16,977 nt of DNA, taken from assembly GCA_014379065.1 (NCBI GenBank), contig JACMMM010000565.1:1-16977 (forward strand), given 5' to 3'. Origin of the DNA: Saprospiraceae bacterium (GTDB lineage Bacteria > Bacteroidota > Bacteroidia > Chitinophagales > Saprospiraceae). Of this stretch, positions 14,301 to 16,977 are shown piece after piece (the first letter of the stretch is position 1; each line of letters opens with the position of its first letter). The notes beneath the pieces were generated by a model. That model made no database searches. It worked only from the letters and a program-made list of their open reading frames with translations, and had not been told where the DNA came from. Position numbers and translations under genes: made by a program.

Positions 14301-15431
14301 ACAGGCGTCACCCTTTATGTCAATGGTCGCGGATCGAAGCAGAGTTTCACGCCAGACGTGGTGAATTTTGATTCTGGCAGTCGCCTTGGCAATTACAAAG
14401 GCTGGGGCGGCCGTTTCGTGAAAGGCTCTATGGACGAGGTCTGCATCTTCAACAAATCTCTGACACAGAATGAAATCCGGGAACTGATGCACCTGACCAA
14501 AGCCCCGGAGGAGTTCCCCAATCTGATCAGTTATTACCAATTCAACGAAGCCAATGGCCTTGTGCTCGACCGCGTGGGCGTTCGTCACGGCTCGCTCGTA
14601 GGCCCAACCGTGAAGCGCGAAAAATCCACGGCACCCGTCGGCAAAGGCGTGAGCAAACGCCTCAACATCGCGCCGGGTCATAAGCGTTACACCTTCGATG
14701 ATACAGGGCTAACCTTGGTGTTCCCGCTCACAGGAACTTACCCGAACGGCGAAGTGGTGGTGTCGCGCCTGAGCGTTCCGCCCGATACAATTCCCAACGT
14801 AGTGCATTCTAAATCAACGGATTACTGGATTTTGCAGAATTACGGCACGAATGCCACGTTTGTCGCGCCAGCCGAAATCTGGTTCTTGAAAATCGGTGCC
14901 ATGCCCGCTGATTTGCCCGCTTCGGCCTGCAAACTTTGGAAACGCGGCCCGGTTGCCCACGGTCCAACTTGGCAAAACCTCGATGCTGCCGACGTGCTAA
15001 AGGAAGGCCCGAATGCTTTGTTGGGTTTTACAAGCAACAACCAGTTGAAGTCGGCGGGGCAATTCTGGCTTGAACTGCCGGGACTGGTAGAGGCGAGAAA
15101 AGTACCGGCGACTTTAGCCGCAGGATTTGCAAACGGGCAAAATTTGAATAATCAGCAGGGCATTCCTGCGGCTAAAGCCGCCGGTACAGTAACTGACGAC
15201 TTCTGCGTATTCCCCAACCCCGTGGCAGAAAGTGGCAGTTTGCAACTCCGTTCGGCTGTGTCGGGGAATTGCACATTCCGGCTTTACGATGCGAAAGGGA
15301 ATCAGGTGCGGGTTTTGAAATTTGAGCGCGAAGCGGCGCTTTCGCTGGCGGGTTTGGCGGCAGGGGCGTATGGTTATAGGATTGAAAATGAGGGGGAGAT
15401 GCGGTTTGGGCAGGTGGTGGTGGGGAAATGA
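11358..15431 (+). CDS. Large secreted T9SS-dependent protein with Asp-box repeats, PKD-like and LamG-like domains
   Basis: This 1357-residue protein is predicted to cross the inner membrane by its signal peptide (about 1-23, cut near LFSQQ) and the outer membrane by the type IX system. Residues about 120-790 hold roughly ten Asp-box (BNR/sortilin-type) motifs such as KTTDGGTTW (213-221), KSLNGGQTW, KSTDGGTSY and two KTTNGGQTW copies, which form beta-propeller blades. Next come a PKD-like segment (about 815-875, ending GTYNATLTVNG), a LamG/concanavalin-like domain (about 888-1043, with LTITAWIKPDG, WSHVAMVVEPTGVTLYVNG and GSMDEVCIFNKSL), a further beta-rich region, and a type A sorting domain (about 1283-1357, with VFPNPV and FRLYDAKGNQV). 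Such propellers bind or cleave glycans or peptides, but no catalytic residues can be named. An upstream in-frame ATG at 11331 is possible but lacks signal-peptide logic. A palindromic element is translated in frame at 15102-15187. Confidence 0.93.
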   Translation: MKKSLLLVLVMMAWLLLPILLFSQQKPSVPFVTPDAPKWMQMLVEEHPNVFQIQKAYADYYENHAFEKNSYTQYFKHWMRWARPFVQSDGFVKEPTVKEMEEQEKAMLALRSKELQGRGSSGWTFLGPKQTYDTDGLTEVTWQTNVYSIDISLSNPNILYAGGESGGVWKTTDKGLHWQLLTVNVLHGSFGAVKIHPTDPNTVYAATSGKIIKTTDGGTTWATTYSESGLWVNDVAFKPDQPNIVLAASDQGLLRTTNAGTNWTKLHTQQTWAVEFKPGDPLTVFVIRKSGTGSDFRVSTDGGASFVNSNAGWWTPAAGMSVTGGMIAVCPSNPSKVYAYLCGEGGNLGGYIGVFKSTNSGGTWSNTNPNNTVGQPYTIPDHTNLMDANGVDWFTQGFYDMAIIVNPSNDNQLIAGGCSWFKSLNGGQTWTALGSYVGGLSWSHPDIQAIAALGNDLWITSDGGINYSTNFAQTIEARMNGISGSDMWGFDSGWNEDVLVGGRYHNGNMAWHESFPDGKFYRMGGAEAATGYVNPGDARKTYHSDIGGYRLKGGFLDGVSYFPVGLFPHETYAYYGNSEMAWDPRCWNIVYLGNENKIWKSTDGGTSYTALYAFPGTADNTVFEIEVSRSNPDVIYCSQWDGTDDSMWKTTNGGQTWTKLTSLPLPNNNDRVKMALSGENENVLWVAVSYGSDGKKIYKTTNGGQTWTNLTTAVLNNITITNIMAQYGTDGGVYLGTSRGIFYRNNTLTDWQPYNQGLPLSAETNKLKPFYKNGKIRNGCWGFGVWEADLYEPSAVVVQPMASTLAANCARDTIYFDDYSVLNHSGASWEWSFSPAPVWSSATNIRNPKAVFGGTGTYNATLTVNGQYSKSLSISIGDGCRADTIPGSAVNLNGNNSEDYVALAALNLNTNTLTITAWIKPDGIQPEYSAIFMHDGATAGFNFLPGNNHLGYHWPNGQWWWDSGLTAPDGEWSHVAMVVEPTGVTLYVNGRGSKQSFTPDVVNFDSGSRLGNYKGWGGRFVKGSMDEVCIFNKSLTQNEIRELMHLTKAPEEFPNLISYYQFNEANGLVLDRVGVRHGSLVGPTVKREKSTAPVGKGVSKRLNIAPGHKRYTFDDTGLTLVFPLTGTYPNGEVVVSRLSVPPDTIPNVVHSKSTDYWILQNYGTNATFVAPAEIWFLKIGAMPADLPASACKLWKRGPVAHGPTWQNLDAADVLKEGPNALLGFTSNNQLKSAGQFWLELPGLVEARKVPATLAAGFANGQNLNNQQGIPAAKAAGTVTDDFCVFPNPVAESGSLQLRSAVSGNCTFRLYDAKGNQVRVLKFEREAALSLAGLAAGAYGYRIENEGEMRFGQVVVGK
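15102..15187. repeat. Palindromic element inside the T9SS protein gene, read in frame
   Basis: Two 24-nt arms (15102-15125 and 15164-15187) are inverted copies with a single mismatch, around a 38-nt centre. The arms contain GTACCGGCG and CTTTAGCCGCAGGA. They encode the low-complexity Ala-rich linker VPATLAAG...IPAAKAAGT between the beta-rich region and the T9SS sorting domain. GGCTTTAGCCGC-like palindromes occur as dispersed repeats in Bacteroidota, which suggests insertion of a repeat unit without breaking the frame. Confidence 0.8.
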
Positions 15432-15504
15432 TTCATCGCCATTACTATTAACGGCTTTAAGTTATGAAGGTTCTGAACATGCTTTAAATAAAAGGTCTAA
15501 TAAC

Positions 15505-16977
15505 ATGTATAAAAACAAGATCTATTTAATTGCATTTTTATATTGTTTTTCTGCAATTACACCTTATCAGGGAATATCGCAAGGTCATAATGGCTCTATT
15601 AATCGTATTGCAGCCAGCCCTGACGGTACTTGGCTTGGTACTATTGGCGCTGACCAAACAATAAAAATCTGGAAGGCGGACTCTTTAATATCTGTTAAAA
15701 CACTTGGTCCGTTTGTTTATAAAATTAGGAATGTTGTTTTTAGTGCCGACAATAAATTCATGGCCGCTTGTAGCGAAAGTGGATTTATCCGCGTTTGGAA
15801 TTTATCTACTGGCTATGCCCTTCCCCAACTCAAAGTAGATATGTTCACGGACATGAACGATTTAGCCTTCAGTCCCGACAGCAAACAACTCGCAATCGTA
15901 GGATCGCATGGCGCCTGGTACGTTTTCGATGTTGTCAAGGGGAGCAGTGTCGCCTTTAACCCACCTAGGAAAGAGTTGGCTGTTCCCAATCGCAGCTTTA
16001 CAGCAGTTACATTTAGTCCAGATGGTCAAATATTACTCCTCGGAATTGGACAGATGTCGATGGTTAAGACATATAGGCAGTTTATTGTCTTAGATATTGC
16101 GACAAGGACCGAAATAAAAATTATAGGTGCGTTCAATGATCAAGACATTGATGCAATAGCATACTCGCCCGATGGACGATATTTAGCGATTGGCAATAGC
16201 TATTCGAGGCAGGTAATGATCTGGGATGCCCAAAGTTACCTTTTTGTTTGTAGTGTGCCTGGGCATCTTCTTAATGCACAGGAAGTATATTCTATCGGAA
16301 TTAAACCAAAAGATGGAAATGAGTCTTCTCATTTTCAATGGGAACCGCTTAACCGCCGCTTAATCGGAATTAGCGATAAGGGTCAGATAGCTGGGTTCTC
16401 TGCGTGGTCAGAACGAGACCATTGGGGGGGCGGTAATTGTAAAGGCGTTTCCATTTCTACAGATTTTAAAAGAAATTTTTCTGATGATTCCAAAGTAACC
16501 GCAGTCATAAGAGTTAATAGAAATTGTATTTACGGAAATTCAGATGGCACTCTAAATACAAGATTTGACCGACAGCAGTATTTGGGTGCTGTACAAAAAC
16601 TGATTTTCAGTCCCGATAGTAAATATCTTGCCGTGATTGGAGCGGGCGAGGCCATCCACATCTGGAATACCGGTACGTTTGAAAAGACTGTTTCGCTGCA
16701 CAGCCATCACGGCACGATAAAATACGTCGGGTTCACGCCAGATTCAAAATTTGTTTACGGCAAATATGAGAAAGAAAACTTCGGCGTCCGGGATCTGGAA
16801 GAGGATGACAAAATCAGGGCATGGGCAATTGGATCTTGGATGGAACCCGATATCCTGCCCAATGAAATACCACAAAGCTTGATGAATGCACAAAAAGCCC
16901 CGGCGGCGGCGGCGTGGAATGAACTCAAAAAACGCTCGAATGCTTCCCGTGTTGAGGGAGGCAATAGCGGTCAGTAC
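15505..16977 (+). CDS. Secreted WD40-like repeat protein, partial (open at right edge)
   Basis: The frame from the ATG at 15505 stays open for 491 codons to the end of the window, so the C terminus is missing. Residues about 1-25 are a signal peptide (YLIAFLYCFSAITPY). The rest carries at least seven WD40-like blades with the repeated FSPDxKxLA pattern followed by a strand ending in IW or VW: e.g. INRIAASPDGTWLG...IKIW, VVFSADNKFMA...IRVW, LAFSPDSKQLAIV, AIAYSPDGRYLAIG...VMIW, LIFSPDSKYLAVI...IHIW. This forms a beta-propeller used for protein binding. Alternative ends include a caspase-like peptidase or more repeats, which the window cannot show. It begins 73 nt after the T9SS gene on the same strand, with no clear terminator or promoter between, so co-transcription is possible. 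The first part is more AT-rich than the T9SS gene. Confidence 0.88.
   Translation, partial: MYKNKIYLIAFLYCFSAITPYQGISQGHNGSINRIAASPDGTWLGTIGADQTIKIWKADSLISVKTLGPFVYKIRNVVFSADNKFMAACSESGFIRVWNLSTGYALPQLKVDMFTDMNDLAFSPDSKQLAIVGSHGAWYVFDVVKGSSVAFNPPRKELAVPNRSFTAVTFSPDGQILLLGIGQMSMVKTYRQFIVLDIATRTEIKIIGAFNDQDIDAIAYSPDGRYLAIGNSYSRQVMIWDAQSYLFVCSVPGHLLNAQEVYSIGIKPKDGNESSHFQWEPLNRRLIGISDKGQIAGFSAWSERDHWGGGNCKGVSISTDFKRNFSDDSKVTAVIRVNRNCIYGNSDGTLNTRFDRQQYLGAVQKLIFSPDSKYLAVIGAGEAIHIWNTGTFEKTVSLHSHHGTIKYVGFTPDSKFVYGKYEKENFGVRDLEEDDKIRAWAIGSWMEPDILPNEIPQSLMNAQKAPAAAAWNELKKRSNASRVEGGNSGQY

Noticed and set aside
14187..14681. 164-residue minus-strand open frame
   Set aside because: Antisense to the LamG-like and adjoining region of the T9SS protein. 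A shadow frame with no domain.

Overview
The window looks like chromosomal DNA of a Bacteroidota bacterium. A Saprospiria-type relative is my guess, not a demonstration. The support is a very large secreted protein ending in a type IX secretion (T9SS) sorting domain, a two-component kinase with periplasmic TPRs, promoter-like TAnnTTTG boxes typical of the phylum's primary sigma factor, A/T-rich leaders without clear Shine-Dalgarno sites, and palindromic repeats between genes. No rRNA, tRNA, CRISPR array, transposase or phage gene was found.

Left block, minus strand (1-5476). From right to left this holds a GlxA-type regulator (DJ-1/PfpI domain plus AraC DNA-binding domain), a bifunctional class A penicillin-binding protein (PBP1A type) that makes and crosslinks peptidoglycan, a 159-bp near-perfect inverted repeat that overlaps the PBP stop codon, and the N-terminal half of a TPR sensor histidine kinase that runs off the left edge just after its phospho-acceptor His.

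Middle block, plus strand (5592-10257). Seven small soluble or membrane-anchored proteins from a few families follow in a row: two PhnB-like VOC proteins, an AHSA1-type SRPBCC protein, an AHSA1-VOC-VOC fusion, a membrane-anchored SRPBCC protein, a RibD C-terminal/dihydrofolate-reductase-like protein and a DUF1801 protein. The block starts divergently from the GlxA-type regulator. It is broken by three unrelated palindromic elements (6031-6064, 9053-9139, 9752-9841). The fusion protein joins the two families that otherwise occur as neighbouring single-domain genes, which suggests they act together. The substrate is unknown.

Right block. A minus-strand AT-rich putative lipoprotein (10319-11065) is followed on the plus strand by a 1357-residue secreted protein (signal peptide, about ten Asp-box/BNR-type repeats, PKD-like domain, LamG-like lectin domain, T9SS C-terminal domain). 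Last is a secreted WD40-like repeat protein, open at the right edge. The big secreted gene carries a 24-bp-arm palindrome translated in frame just before its sorting domain.

Most worth a second look: the in-frame palindromic element, the 159-bp hairpin element, and the SRPBCC/VOC cluster with its three-domain fusion. I saw no clear defence, secondary-metabolite or mobile system.
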